Origin: Bin80 sp964291275
GTDB lineage: Bacteria > Bacteroidota > Rhodothermia > Rhodothermales > Bin80
Assembly (NCBI GenBank): GCA_964291275.2
Contig: OZ219799.1
Span: 248,001-312,000, forward strand
Reading direction: 5' to 3'
DNA: 64,000 nucleotides
Part shown: positions 9,420 to 19,429 of the stretch, one piece after another
Numbering within the stretch: position 1 is the stretch's first letter
Layout: each line of letters opens with the position of its first letter
Notes under the pieces: generated by a model
Seen by the model: only the letters and a program-made list of their open reading frames with translations
Database searches by the model: none
Told to the model about the DNA's origin: nothing
Position numbers and translations under genes: made by a program

Positions 9420-11329
9420 GTGCTTGTCAGAGAATAGGTCATTTTTGCGATTCTTGCTATACTCATAACAATCTGGGCCCATAATTGTGGCGTCGTTGGT
9501 GGAGTTTCGGGGGAATCAGGTGCCTTTCGGCTTGCTGAATGGTCACTGGAAGACATTTTTTGCTCTCCGATGCAGCTGGGACGCGACCATGCGTGCCAAC
9601 CCGACGTATGTCTGCCTTTCCGCTTATGGCGGAGCCTGTCCAAATTCTTTCGGTAGGATTACAGCGGCGCTACGCCGCTCGTTTTCGGGCCTGATGCCAG
9701 CGCTTGAGCCGCTCTTCTTTCCGCTTCAACTGCAAGCCAAGACGATGCACGTTGGCCGCGACCACAGAGAGCGCCACCGTGCGACCAAACCCCTCCTTAC
9801 CATGCGTACGCACCAAGTCCAGTCCGCGCTGGTTCAAATTGTTGATCGCGGATTCTACCGCCGGATGCTGACGACGACCCTCCACAAAGTCCGGAGCGGA
9901 TGCGCGCTCCTTGTCCGCATGACTTAAACGACCCCGCTTCGGCATAATCACCAGTTCCAGAATTTGCTCCAATGCGCGCCGGTTGTGTTCCGATGAATAC
10001 CCCGTATCCATGCTGCACGAAGTCAGGGACGGGTACAGTGTCTTGGCCTCCCGTAAAAAATCCACGATCATTGACGAATCGCCCCCCTCGTAGAGCACCT
10101 GGTAGTAAAGAATGTACCGATGCTGGTCCTCCAAGACGCAGACCGGGAGGCCCAACTCCGCCTGTACCCCCGCCTTACCTTTGCTGATCCAACGCGTATG
10201 CGGCTCGTGAACCGAGAAAATCTTCTCCGAATGCGGAATCTTTTCGCCCCTGAGCAACCGCCGATCCACCTGATCGATCAGTTTCAAGCTGCATTCCAGG
10301 TAATGTAGCCCCTTATCACTGCAATCTGCCCCCAACCTCCGCTGCGAAGCCAACGCCTTCTTCATCAGCTTTCTGCAGTGGCACAGGTATTTGCGCACCC
10401 GATCACGACGACGCCAGCCCCGTGACCTGCGTACCCCTTGAAACAAACGATCAAGCCGCTTTTCCCAATCCGACGCCTTGCGCCAGCCCGGCAGGCCGTG
10501 CGAACGGCTCATACGTGCCGACTCCCGAAGCAAACAACCCACCGCATCCCTTAGCAGATTCACATCCGTAGGCCAATGAACATGCGTCTTCGTCACCGCT
10601 GAATCTACCCTGCAACGTAACCCTTCCTCCTGGGCCTTCTTCGTAAGTTCTGCGTGCCCATGTTCCACCACAACCTTGTTGATCTTGCCCAGTAACTCCT
10701 CCGATAACAAACTCACATTGTCCAGAATCGTCTGTACATGGTATTCCGGTTCCTCTTCCTCGCGCCAACCACCATGCCCAAGCATCTGGCGCAGGAGCTT
10801 GTCGTTGTTCGCCATATGCGTCAGTCGATCATAATCGCAATTCAGGGCCTGCTTCAGCATCCCCAGAACGAAAATCCTCCACAGATCCATCCCCCGGCGC
10901 CCCAATTTGTGACTGACTCCCGAAGCCACACCCCCTTCCAAAAGCTCGAAAATCTTCGCTCGCGTCTTTGCATTCTTGTATATCGAACGCAAACCACGCA
11001 ATACCGCCGGAATGTCATCCCGGCTTCGGGGGGCAAGCTCAATCTCTTCAATCGGAACCTGCCCAAACGCGCGTTGGGCTTCCATTACTACACGCATGGC
11101 AACAAAGGGGCGAATGTACACGCTTAAACGCCCAAATCAGACCTCTTACCCCAAAATTGCCGCCAGATTCGCAAATTCATTCATCCTCCTGCGATGACCA
11201 CGCCTATGCGATGAGAACCCCAAATACAGGCTAAATCCTGACCAAATCCACCAAAAATGACCAAATCTGCTCCCAAATACCCGAATTCATCGTATCATCC
11301 CACGACCAAAATCATTTTCTGGCAAGCAC
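9420..11329 (-). mobile_element. ISNCY-type element, copy A (1910 bp), 6-bp TATTTA duplication
   Basis: The ends are imperfect inverted repeats starting GTGCTTG followed by CAGA. TATTTA flanks the element at 9414-9419 and 11330-11335. It inserted into the ISL3 transposase gene. It is nearly identical to copy B at 15345, in opposite orientation. Confidence 0.9.
9670..11121 (-). CDS. ISNCY-type transposase, 483 aa (copy A)
   Basis: The sole gene of its element. It has an N-terminal DUF772-like region (LWRIFVLGMLKQALNCDYDRL), a DDE-type core with RVDSAVTKTHVHWPTD (first Asp), CSMDTGYSS (second Asp) and RQHPAVESAINNLNQRG (Glu), and a basic C-terminus. The motif HSEKIFSVHEPHTRWISKGK is typical of the ISDol1-like group of ISNCY. 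The annotated start is GTG; an in-frame ATG lies eight codons later. It differs from copy B at only a few residues (for example EEEE against EGSE near residue 128). Intact, so potentially active. Confidence 0.9.
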   Translation of the reverse strand: MYIRPFVAMRVVMEAQRAFGQVPIEEIELAPRSRDDIPAVLRGLRSIYKNAKTRAKIFELLEGGVASGVSHKLGRRGMDLWRIFVLGMLKQALNCDYDRLTHMANNDKLLRQMLGHGGWREEEEPEYHVQTILDNVSLLSEELLGKINKVVVEHGHAELTKKAQEEGLRCRVDSAVTKTHVHWPTDVNLLRDAVGCLLRESARMSRSHGLPGWRKASDWEKRLDRLFQGVRRSRGWRRRDRVRKYLCHCRKLMKKALASQRRLGADCSDKGLHYLECSLKLIDQVDRRLLRGEKIPHSEKIFSVHEPHTRWISKGKAGVQAELGLPVCVLEDQHRYILYYQVLYEGGDSSMIVDFLREAKTLYPSLTSCSMDTGYSSEHNRRALEQILELVIMPKRGRLSHADKERASAPDFVEGRRQHPAVESAINNLNQRGLDLVRTHGKEGFGRTVALSVVAANVHRLGLQLKRKEERLKRWHQARKRAA

Positions 11330-12701
11330 TATTTATGCTTTCAGCTGGGCCATTACTAACTTTTAGAACGATCGCATTTATGATTCCCCATAGATGATTC
11401 TTAACCGTCTTGGCGGCTTTTTTCATGGGTTCAAGTCGACAACGCATGGCCCAGGATAACCAGCGCTTCCAGCCCTTGAGGGCCCAGGTACGACTGACAT
11501 AGTGCCACAATTTCTGGGACAATTCCTTGATGGCCCATGCACGCGCCGTTTTCAGCGAACTGTGCTTTAATTGCTGGAATCGTTTCTTTTGTCGGGCAGA
11601 CATATTCTCCCGATTGGTGAGCCAGTCGTACTTGGTTCCGACGAGATCATCAATGCCCGCTTTCCGCAATTCTCGGTTCTCCTGCCGACGGACTTTATCC
11701 ACCCCCTCTGAAATCTTTTTCGCCACATGAAAACGATCAAATGCAATCTTGGATACCGCATCTGGAACATGTTTTTTCGTGGACTTGATATAGGCGGGCC
11801 ACATATCCATGCTCACACTCTCGATCGCTTCCAGTTGCTCAGCCGAACAGCCCTCATAATAGGCATCCAGACTCGTATGCGTGCGTTTTTCCTTAACAAA
11901 CAGCACCGTGCCCGTCTGGGAATCCGAAACCACCGTGATATACTTATGGCCCTTTTTGTACGAGGTCTCGTCCACACATATATGGGGAACCGGTTGCGTC
12001 TCTTTACGGGCGAGTCCTCGCTTTACCGAGCGATCCATGATGTTGGCGATCATCGTCCAACTGACGCCCAGACGGGAGGCCACCGTCGAAATACTGGTTG
12101 CATCCTGCAACCAGTCAATAACCTTCGCTTCAAAAGCCATTGTAAAACGCACGCGCTCATCCGCCCAGGGTACCGAAACCGTCTTGATCCCATGCTCCGA
12201 ACATTCCACCCGAGGAACTTCCGCAACCACCGTCGTCCGATACTCGCAAATATCCGTATGGCGCCATTGCCTGCGACGATGATCGTAACCCGGGCAAACT
12301 TTGTTACACGCAGGACACCGAAGAACCGAACCCTCCGAACAGGTTACATGGATCTCGGCCAACTGCGCCGCGTCATCTTGTTTGATCTCCGATACCTCCC
12401 ACGGAGATTGGATCCCTATCAATCGATTGATATCTTGAATACGTACATTCATTGCTGATGAAAAATTTGACTTGTGCCAAAAACAGATCCAAAATAAACA
12501 AAGACATCCACTCTGAATCTATAGCTATCTAATAGTTGCTTACCCTGATTCTGACTCCGAACCCACTTGAAAAACGGAAGCCCCAAAAATTAAAGTCGGC
12601 GACAGTTAAAAAATACAGTTGATTTGCGATGAGATTTTCGAGTTAATCTTAGGGAGAACCCGAGCGAATAAGTGAGATTTCTCACTTACTTCACTCGTGC
12701 A

Positions 12702-14189
12702 ATGATTACGGATTCGCAGGTGAAATTATTATTTAAACTTGTCAGGCGAAAGAGAATGACGATCAAAACGGCCGCAGCTAAGGCGGCAATGAGTGCGTCA
12801 AGTGCTCACAAGTATCTTCGTTCGGGTAAATTTCCGAGCGAGCTGAGGGAACCCCATAAGCCGCGTACCCATCGTACGCATGCGGATGCATTTGCGGGGG
12901 TGTGGGCGGAGTGTCTGCGTTATCTGGCGGGGAACCCTGGTCTGGAGGTGAAGGCGTTATTTGCGCATTTGCAGGGGAAGTATCCCGGTCAATTCAAGTC
13001 GGGGCAGTTACGGACCCTGCAACGGCGGGTCAAGCAATGGCGGGGCCATCAGTCGAAGGAGATTTATTTTGAGCAGGTCTACCGGCCGGGAGATCGATCC
13101 CAGTCCGACTTCACCTGCATGAATCATCTGGGGGTTACACTTCGGGGCGAGCCTTTTCCGCATGTGCTGTATCATTTTGTGCTGCCGTATTCCAATTGGG
13201 AGTCGGTGATGATCTGTAAATCGGAGAGTTTTAACGCGTTGAGTGCGGGATTGCAAAGGGCGTTATTTGAGCTCGGAGGCGTCCCCTGTTTACATCAGAC
13301 GGACTCCATGAGTTGAGCGGTCCGGAACCATCGTGGGCGCGATCGGGGCAGTTTTACCGAGCGCTATCAGGCCCTGATGGATCATTTCGGCATGGACGCC
13401 CGCCGCACCCAGCCCCGGCGTCCGCATGAGAATGGGAAGATTGAGCAGCGCCACCATCGACTCAAGCGTGCCCTTGAGAACCAGTTAATTTTGCGTGGCA
13501 GTCGTGACTTTGACGGTCGGGAAGACTACGCGCGTTTTTTGGACAAATTGATTGCCCAGTTGAACGCTCCTCGGCAATCCAAGCTTAACGAGGAGCGCGC
13601 CGTGTTGGGCCCATTGCCCGCAGCGCGTCTGGACGGCTACCAGCGGATTCAAGTGCGCGTCTCCCGCGGCAGTACGATCCTGGTTCAAAAGAATCATTAT
13701 TCGGTCCCCAGTTCCCTGATTGGCCTGCGTGTGGAGGTACGCGTGTACGCACAACGGATTGAAGTCTGGCATGCACAAGCGTGTCAGGATCAGATGCCGC
13801 GTCTCCACGGAGATGGGAAACATCGGATCCAATACCGTCATGTGATCGGGAATCTGGTGCGCAAACCGGGGGCCTTTGCCCATTATCGCTATCGCGCCGA
13901 TCTTTTTCCCACCCATACGTTCCGAATGGCCTATGATGCGCTCAAACGCACGCATACGAGCGTGATTGCGGCCGATAAGGTGTATTTGAAGATTTTGTAT
14001 CTGGCGGCAAAGGTATGTGAATCAGGGGTTGAGGCGGCATTGGAGCGACTGCTTGCGAACCATGCACCGATGAGCGGGGAGGCCGTCCAGGGCTTGCTGG
14101 ATGCCTCGGGGGTGCCTGCGTCCAGCGTGGATCTGTGGGTCTACGACGCCCTTTTGATGCCACAACCAGCTACGGGGGACTTGCGATGA
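12702..14189 (+). pseudogene. istA: IS21 transposase IstA with an in-frame TGA stop
   Basis: The reading frame is continuous from ATG 12702 to the stop at 14189 except for one TGA at 13314-13316. The N-terminus has the IS21 helix-turn-helix (MTIKTAAAKAAMSASSAHKYL). The DDE residues are present: Asp in RSQSDFTCM, Asp in HQTDSMS and Glu in PHENGKIEQRHH. The stop falls right after the second catalytic Asp, between DSMS and AVRNHRG, where Ala is usual, so termination there would remove the catalytic Glu and the C-terminal beta-barrel. An in-frame GTG at 12672 is less likely as the start. The end overlaps istB by ATGA. Confidence 0.85.
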
Positions 14190-15208
14190 GGACGATGACG
14201 ACGAAAGCGTTGACCCGTGAATTGCAGCGCGGCCTCAAAGCACTGCGTATGCCCGGGATTCGGACTGCATTCCAGGATGCGGTAGATTTGGCCCGGCGGG
14301 AGTCCCTGAGCTTTGAGCATTTTTTGCTCACCCTGGTGGAACAGGAGCAGCAATCACGCACACGCAATCGCATCCAGCGTGCGCTGCGGGCCTCAGGCCT
14401 GCCCTTGGCTAAAACCCTGGACACCTTTGATCGGACGCGACTGCCCTTGAAGATTGACCACCAGTTGCGCACATTGCTGGAAGGGGGCTTTCTGGACCGC
14501 AAGGAAAATGTGTTGGCCGTTGGACCAACCGGGAGTGGAAAGACGCATCTTCTGTGTGCACTGGGGCGGGAGCTGATCTTTCAAGGGCGCCGCGTGATCT
14601 TTTACAGTTCCAGTGCACTGGTTGAGGAATTGATCCGTGCAAAGCAAGATCAAGGTTTCCCCAAATTCATCAGACAACTCCTGCGGTATGAGGCACTGAT
14701 TGTGGACGGTCTCGGCTATGTGCAACACAGTCGCGAGGAGATTGAAGCCCTCTTCCATTTGCTGGCAGAACGCTACGAACGCGGAAGTGTCTTGATCTCA
14801 AGCCACTTGCCATTTTCCCAATGGGGAAAGATCTTTCACGATCCGATGACCGCAACCGCAGCGGTAGACCGACTGGTGCATCACTGCGTTGTTCTGGAAC
14901 TGAATCTCCCCAGTTACCGGCTTGAATCGCCCAGCGCCGTAAGACGGTTGGACAGCAAACCCCAGAAATCACGCCTTCCTGAAACGATATTCCCGAAAAT
15001 AAATGCAATTGCAGTCAATCCCTGGAATCTATGTCGCGCAAATCAGCCTGCTGTTTGTCTATGTCCGGCAGGCTGCCAGACAGATAGACATGGGCAAAAA
15101 TCGTGGAGGTTCAGTGCCTGCATTTCGGCTTCGCAGCTCGCTGCTCAGCCTCAATGCAGGCGAACTTTCCATAGTGAAACTTTTAACTCCTGCGACTGTA
15201 TTTTTTAA
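14186..15208 (+). CDS. istB: IS21 helper ATPase IstB
   Basis: An AAA+ DnaC-like ATPase that assists IstA in target selection. Walker A is VGPTGSGKTHL and Walker B is EALIVDGLGY; a sensor-like SSHLPFSQW follows. The start ATG overlaps the istA stop (ATGA), a normal coupled arrangement. The protein is 340 aa against a usual 240-270. The extra C-terminal tail after YRLES looks like read-through into the terminal region of the element, so the native stop may have been lost by a frameshift. Confidence 0.9.
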   Translation: MRTMTTKALTRELQRGLKALRMPGIRTAFQDAVDLARRESLSFEHFLLTLVEQEQQSRTRNRIQRALRASGLPLAKTLDTFDRTRLPLKIDHQLRTLLEGGFLDRKENVLAVGPTGSGKTHLLCALGRELIFQGRRVIFYSSSALVEELIRAKQDQGFPKFIRQLLRYEALIVDGLGYVQHSREEIEALFHLLAERYERGSVLISSHLPFSQWGKIFHDPMTATAAVDRLVHHCVVLELNLPSYRLESPSAVRRLDSKPQKSRLPETIFPKINAIAVNPWNLCRANQPAVCLCPAGCQTDRHGQKSWRFSACISASQLAAQPQCRRTFHSETFNSCDCIF

Positions 15209-15552
15209 CTGTCGTCGGCTCCATTTTTTAACTGTCGTTGGACACATATGGACCGAAATACGGCCAAAAGCCTCTAAGAACCCCACAGAAACACGCTAAA
15301 CCAACCAATATTTATATTTTCGGGCAAGCACTAATTCCTATTTTGTGCTTGCCAGAAAATGATTTTGGTTGTGGGATTATACGATGAATTCGGGTATTTG
15401 GGAGCAGATTTGGTCATTTTTGGTGGATTTGGTCAGGATTTAGCCTGTATTTGGGGTTCTCATCGCATAGGCGTGGTCATCGCAGGAGGATGAATGAATT
15501 TGCGAATCTGGCGGCAATTTTGGGGTAAGAGGTCTGATTTGGGCGTTTAAGC

Positions 15553-17004
15553 GTGTACATTCGCCCCTTTGTTGCCATGCGTGTAGTACTGGAAGCCCAA
15601 CGCGCGTTTGGGCAGGTTCCGATTGAAGAGATTGAGCTTGCCCCCCGAAGCCGGGATGACATTCCGGCGGTATTGCGTGGTTTGCGTTCGATATACAAGA
15701 ATGCAAAGACGCGAGCGAAGATTTTCGAGCTTTTGGAAGGGGGTGTGGCTTCGGGAGTCAGTCACAAATTGGGGCGCCGGGGGATGGATCTGTGGAGGAT
15801 TTTCGTTCTGGGGATGCTGAAGCAGGCCCTGAATTGCGATTATGATCGACTGACGCATATGGCGAACAACGACAAGCTCCTGCGCCAGATGCTTGGGCAT
15901 GGTGGTTGGCGCGAGGGATCGGAACCGGAATACCATGTACAGACGATTCTGGACAATGTGAGTTTGTTATCGGAGGAGTTACTGGGCAAGATCAACAAGG
16001 TTGTGGTGGAACATGGGCACGCAGAACTTACGAAGAAGGCCCAGGAGGAAGGGTTACGTTGCAGGGTAGATTCAGCGGTGACGAAGACGCATGTTCATTG
16101 GCCTACGGATGTGAATCTGCTAAGGGATGCGGTGGGTTGTTTGCTTCGGGAGTCGGCACGTATGAGCCGTTCGCACGGCCTGCCGGGCTGGCGCAAGGCG
16201 TCGGATTGGGAAAAGCGGCTTGATCGTTTGTTTCAAGGGGTACGCAGGTCACGGGGCTGGCGTCGTCGTGATCGGGTGCGCAAATACCTGTGCCACTGCA
16301 GAAAGCTGGTGAAGAAGGCGTTGGCTTCGCAGCGGAGGTTGGGGGCAGATTGCAGTGATAAGGGGCTACATTACCTGGAATGCAGCTTGAAACTGATCGA
16401 TCAGGTGGATCGGCGGTTGCTCAGGGGCGAAAAGATTCCGCATTCGGAGAAGATTTTCTCGGTTCACGCGCCGCATACGCGTTGGATCAGCAAAGGTAAG
16501 GCGGGGGTACAGGCGGAGTTGGGACTCCCGGTCTGCGTCTTGGAGGACCAGCATCGGTACATTCTTTACTACCAGGTGCTCTACGAGGGGGGCGATTCGT
16601 CAATGATCGTGGATTTTTTACGGGAGGCCAAGACACTGTACCCGTCCCTGACTTCGTGCAGCATGGATACGGGGTATTCATCGGAACACAACCGGCGCGC
16701 ATTGGAGCAAATTCTGGAACTGGTGATTATGCCGAAGCGGGGTCGTTTAAGTCATGCGGACAAGGAGCGCGCATCCGCTCCGGACTTTGTGGAGGGTCGT
16801 CGTCAGCATCCGGCGGTAGAATCCGCGATCAACAATTTGAACCAGCGCGGACTGGACTTGGTGCGTACGCATGGTAAGGAGGGGTTTGGTCGCACGGTGG
16901 CGCTCTCTGTGGTCGCGGCCAACGTGCATCGTCTTGGCTTGCAGTTGAAGCGGAAAGAAGAGCGGCTCAAGCGCTGGCATCAGGCCCGAAAACGAGCGGC
17001 GTAG
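15553..17004 (+). CDS. ISNCY-type transposase, 483 aa (copy B)
   Basis: Same protein as at 9670-11121 apart from a handful of substitutions. All catalytic motifs are intact (RVDSAVTKTHVHWPTD, CSMDTGYSS, HPAVESAINN). The gene is complete, but the right terminal repeat of this copy is broken by another IS, so it probably cannot move by itself, although it could act on copy A in trans. The start is GTG 15553, with an alternative ATG at 15577. Confidence 0.9.
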   Translation: MYIRPFVAMRVVLEAQRAFGQVPIEEIELAPRSRDDIPAVLRGLRSIYKNAKTRAKIFELLEGGVASGVSHKLGRRGMDLWRIFVLGMLKQALNCDYDRLTHMANNDKLLRQMLGHGGWREGSEPEYHVQTILDNVSLLSEELLGKINKVVVEHGHAELTKKAQEEGLRCRVDSAVTKTHVHWPTDVNLLRDAVGCLLRESARMSRSHGLPGWRKASDWEKRLDRLFQGVRRSRGWRRRDRVRKYLCHCRKLVKKALASQRRLGADCSDKGLHYLECSLKLIDQVDRRLLRGEKIPHSEKIFSVHAPHTRWISKGKAGVQAELGLPVCVLEDQHRYILYYQVLYEGGDSSMIVDFLREAKTLYPSLTSCSMDTGYSSEHNRRALEQILELVIMPKRGRLSHADKERASAPDFVEGRRQHPAVESAINNLNQRGLDLVRTHGKEGFGRTVALSVVAANVHRLGLQLKRKEERLKRWHQARKRAA

Positions 17005-17251
17005 CGCCGCTGTAATCCTACCGAAGGAATTTGGACAGGCTCCGCCATAAGCGGAAAGGCAGACATACGTCGGGTTGGCACGCATGGTCGCGTCCCAGCT
17101 GCATCGGAGAGCAAAAAATGTCTTCCAGTGACCATTCAGCAAGCCGAAAGGCACCTGATTCCCCCGAAACTCCACCAACGACGCCACAATTATGGGCCCA
17201 GATTGTTATGAGTATAGCAAGAATCGCAAAAATGACCTATTCTCTGACAAG

Positions 17252-19333
17252 CCTGAATTTCCATTCGGATTGTGCTGGTGACTGATTTTGCTGTATTCCT
17301 CCCTCTTACGGGCTATGACGGGCATAAATTGCCAACAATACGTCATCTCATGTCATTAACTGAATACTGTTAGCCACGATAGTAATATAATTGTTGGCTT
17401 CGTAGCCCAGGCCGTCATAGAGACATTATTATGCCCTAAGAGGGCCTAATATAGCACCAACTATCAATTTGTCGGGGGATGTACACGCATTTCTGAAAGT
17501 AATACGATAGATCTTGCATTTGTCAGAATTATTGTGTATATTGGTAATCAGTTTACGATTTATGATAAATGATGACTGATTACGCTGACTTCTTTCGCCA
17601 ACCGGTCCTGCGCAGCCACATCCAATACGAGGCCCTGCGTGCTTACTTTGTTGGCGGGCTCTCGGCCAGAGAGGCCGCCGACCAATTTGGCTATTCCTAT
17701 GGCTCGTTCAAAAATCTTTGCGTGGCCTTCCGAAAAAACCCCAACCACACCTTCTTCTGGCCCAAGCCCGAAACGCGCAAGGACAAACCGGAGGATCCGC
17801 GACCGGCCCGCATTCGCGCCTTGCGCGAGGCGCATCAAGCGTCCATCTACCAGATCGCCGACCTCTTGAAGGAAGAAGGCCTCAGTGCGAGTACGGCTTA
17901 CATCCACAACCAGCTCTCCGCAGCCGGTTACCCGAAGCTTCCCCGACGCACCGCTACTGAGCGCAGTGTGCGGACCTTAAAGGCGGTGCGGGCGGACCGC
18001 CGGGCGTTAAACCTTGCCCCGCGCAAGTTCACCACCAGCTTCGGCGGTCTCTTCTTGTTCGCCTTTGATCTGGCCCGGATCAACATGGACAAGGTGTTCA
18101 GAGGCCTGCCCGGTTCAGCGCTGATTCCCACAGGCTGTGCAATACGGTCCATGCTGGCTTTGAAGCTATGGGGGATCGGGCGACCCTCTCAGGTCATGGC
18201 CGAGACGTTGGATCCGGGACTGGCCCTCTTTGCTGGCCTCAATGTCATTCCGAAGCGGTCTACGCTCAGTGAGTATACCGGACGCTGCGATCCCCACTTC
18301 ACCGAGGCCCTCATGCATCGGTGGTACCATGCCGCAGCCGAACTGGAGGCCGATCCGAGCCCGGGCCGTTCGTTTGATCTGGACTTCCATACCATCCCGT
18401 ATCATGGCGACCAGGCGCTATTGGAAAAACACTATGTCTCCAAGCGCAGCCGCAGGCAGCGGGGGATCCTGACCGTCTTGGCCCGTGATCTTGATGCCCG
18501 CATCTTTTGCTATGCCGATACCACCGTGCGCAAAGCAACTCAGAAGGATGCGGCGCTGGAATTTGTTACGTACTGGAGTCGCCTTACCGGCCAATCGCCC
18601 GTTGAACTCGTCTTTGACAGCGGATTTACCACCCATAAGACACTCGGTGAGCTCGACGAAAGGAACATCAAATTCATCACACTCAGACGCCGCCATCCCA
18701 GTCTGATGGCCCATATCCAGTCCATCCCCAAGCATCAATGGCGTCCCATCACACTCACCAACATCAGCCGCAAGTATCGCCGACCTAGTATCGTGGATGA
18801 ACAAGCCGACCTGGCCGCCTATCCCAAACCGATCCGACAAATCCTCGTCAAGGGCCTGGGGCATCCCCAACCCACCGTACTGATCACCAACCAGGAGAAA
18901 ATCTCGCCGGTCAAACTCGTCGACCGCTATGCGCGCCGCATGATCATTGAAAATGTCATCAGTGACGCCATTGACTTCTTCCACATCGATGCGCTCAGCG
19001 CGGCGGTACCCATGAAAATTAATGTAGACGTGCAGCTTACCGTGATCGCCAGTGTGCTCTATCGCTTGCTTGGTCGGCGCATCGGGGACGGATTCGAAGT
19101 CGCCGAAGCACGCACACTCTTCCGCCGACTCATCCCCAAACGAGCCGACATCAGACTGACCGATACGCATATAGAAGTCACCTTTCCACGCCGCGCTCAC
19201 AATCCACACCTCATCAAGGCCAACTACCACCGATTAGAACAACCCATCCCCTGGCTAGACAATAAAATCCTCAAAATTAACTTCGCCTGAATATACATAG
19301 GGTCACAGCTCCTTAGGTGAATGGAAATTCAGG
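17252..19333 (+). mobile_element. 2.0-kb IS (IS4-superfamily-like), copy 2, 4-bp CAAG duplication
   Basis: Inverted ends start CCTGAATTTCCATTC. CAAG flanks the element at 17248-17251 and 19334-19337. It landed 3 bp inside the right end of the ISNCY copy B. Confidence 0.9.
17569..19290 (+). CDS. Transposase of the 2.0-kb IS, 573 aa (copy 2)
   Basis: Relative of the 7229-8938 transposase with the same order of motifs: an N-terminal HTH region, DLDFHTIPYHGDQALLEKHY, VSKRSRRQRG, LVFDSGFTTHKT and RYARRMIIENVISDAIDFF. The two copies are clearly diverged at protein level, so they are separate lineages rather than a recent duplication. The upstream 17260-17568 stretch is the IS left end and holds no gene. 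It starts at ATG 17569 and is intact. Confidence 0.8.
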   Translation: MMTDYADFFRQPVLRSHIQYEALRAYFVGGLSAREAADQFGYSYGSFKNLCVAFRKNPNHTFFWPKPETRKDKPEDPRPARIRALREAHQASIYQIADLLKEEGLSASTAYIHNQLSAAGYPKLPRRTATERSVRTLKAVRADRRALNLAPRKFTTSFGGLFLFAFDLARINMDKVFRGLPGSALIPTGCAIRSMLALKLWGIGRPSQVMAETLDPGLALFAGLNVIPKRSTLSEYTGRCDPHFTEALMHRWYHAAAELEADPSPGRSFDLDFHTIPYHGDQALLEKHYVSKRSRRQRGILTVLARDLDARIFCYADTTVRKATQKDAALEFVTYWSRLTGQSPVELVFDSGFTTHKTLGELDERNIKFITLRRRHPSLMAHIQSIPKHQWRPITLTNISRKYRRPSIVDEQADLAAYPKPIRQILVKGLGHPQPTVLITNQEKISPVKLVDRYARRMIIENVISDAIDFFHIDALSAAVPMKINVDVQLTVIASVLYRLLGRRIGDGFEVAEARTLFRRLIPKRADIRLTDTHIEVTFPRRAHNPHLIKANYHRLEQPIPWLDNKILKINFA

Positions 19334-19429
19334 CAAGCACTATTTTGATACCCGGCCAATCTTCAGCATCTGAAGGAGATGCATGTCCGCGTACAGGTTA
19401 GACTGTTCTCTCTGTAAGAAACTCAGACC

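Larger units (their letters stand above)
9280..12452 (-). pseudogene. ISL3 transposase copy 2, split by an ISNCY-type insertion
   Basis: The 5' part lies at 12452-11330 and the 3' part at 9413-9280. The gene breaks after GPAESIN and resumes with SRIKTIKVRARG. Removing the insert and one copy of the 6-bp duplication restores a full transposase. The N-terminus carries an intact zinc finger (LRCPACNKVCPGYD), followed by a DDE domain (VDETSYKKGHKY). It is disrupted, so presumably inactive. Confidence 0.9.
9268..12584 (-). mobile_element. ISL3-family element, copy 2, interrupted by an ISNCY-type element
   Basis: It is flanked by the 8-bp duplication AAAAATTA at 9260-9267 and 12585-12592, as expected for ISL3. 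The ends read ggctcttcac (left) and, inverted, ggggcttccg (right). It inserted into the left terminal repeats of the IS21 element. Its transposase is split by the insert at 9420-11329. Confidence 0.9.
9245..15244 (+). mobile_element. IS21-family element carrying nested ISL3 and ISNCY insertions
   Basis: Both ends carry head-to-tail copies of cgacagttaaaaa (right end inverted), and the outer termini read TGTC...GACA. The left multiple-repeat region is split by the ISL3 element at 9268-12584. The element encodes istA (12702-14189) and istB (14186-15208). No clean target duplication was found (flanks catgg and catatgg). Confidence 0.8.
15345..19340 (+). mobile_element. ISNCY-type element, copy B, interrupted near its right end
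   Basis: TATTTT flanks the element at 15339-15344 and 19341-19346. The left end begins GTGCTTGCCAGA. The right end (tctctgacaagcac) is split by the IS at 17252-19333. A further stray GGCAAGCAC at about 15323-15331 resembles an isolated end. Confidence 0.9.

Noticed and set aside
9420..19340. Composite transposon bounded by the two ISNCY copies
   Set aside because: Each copy has its own matched 6-bp duplication, so they inserted independently.
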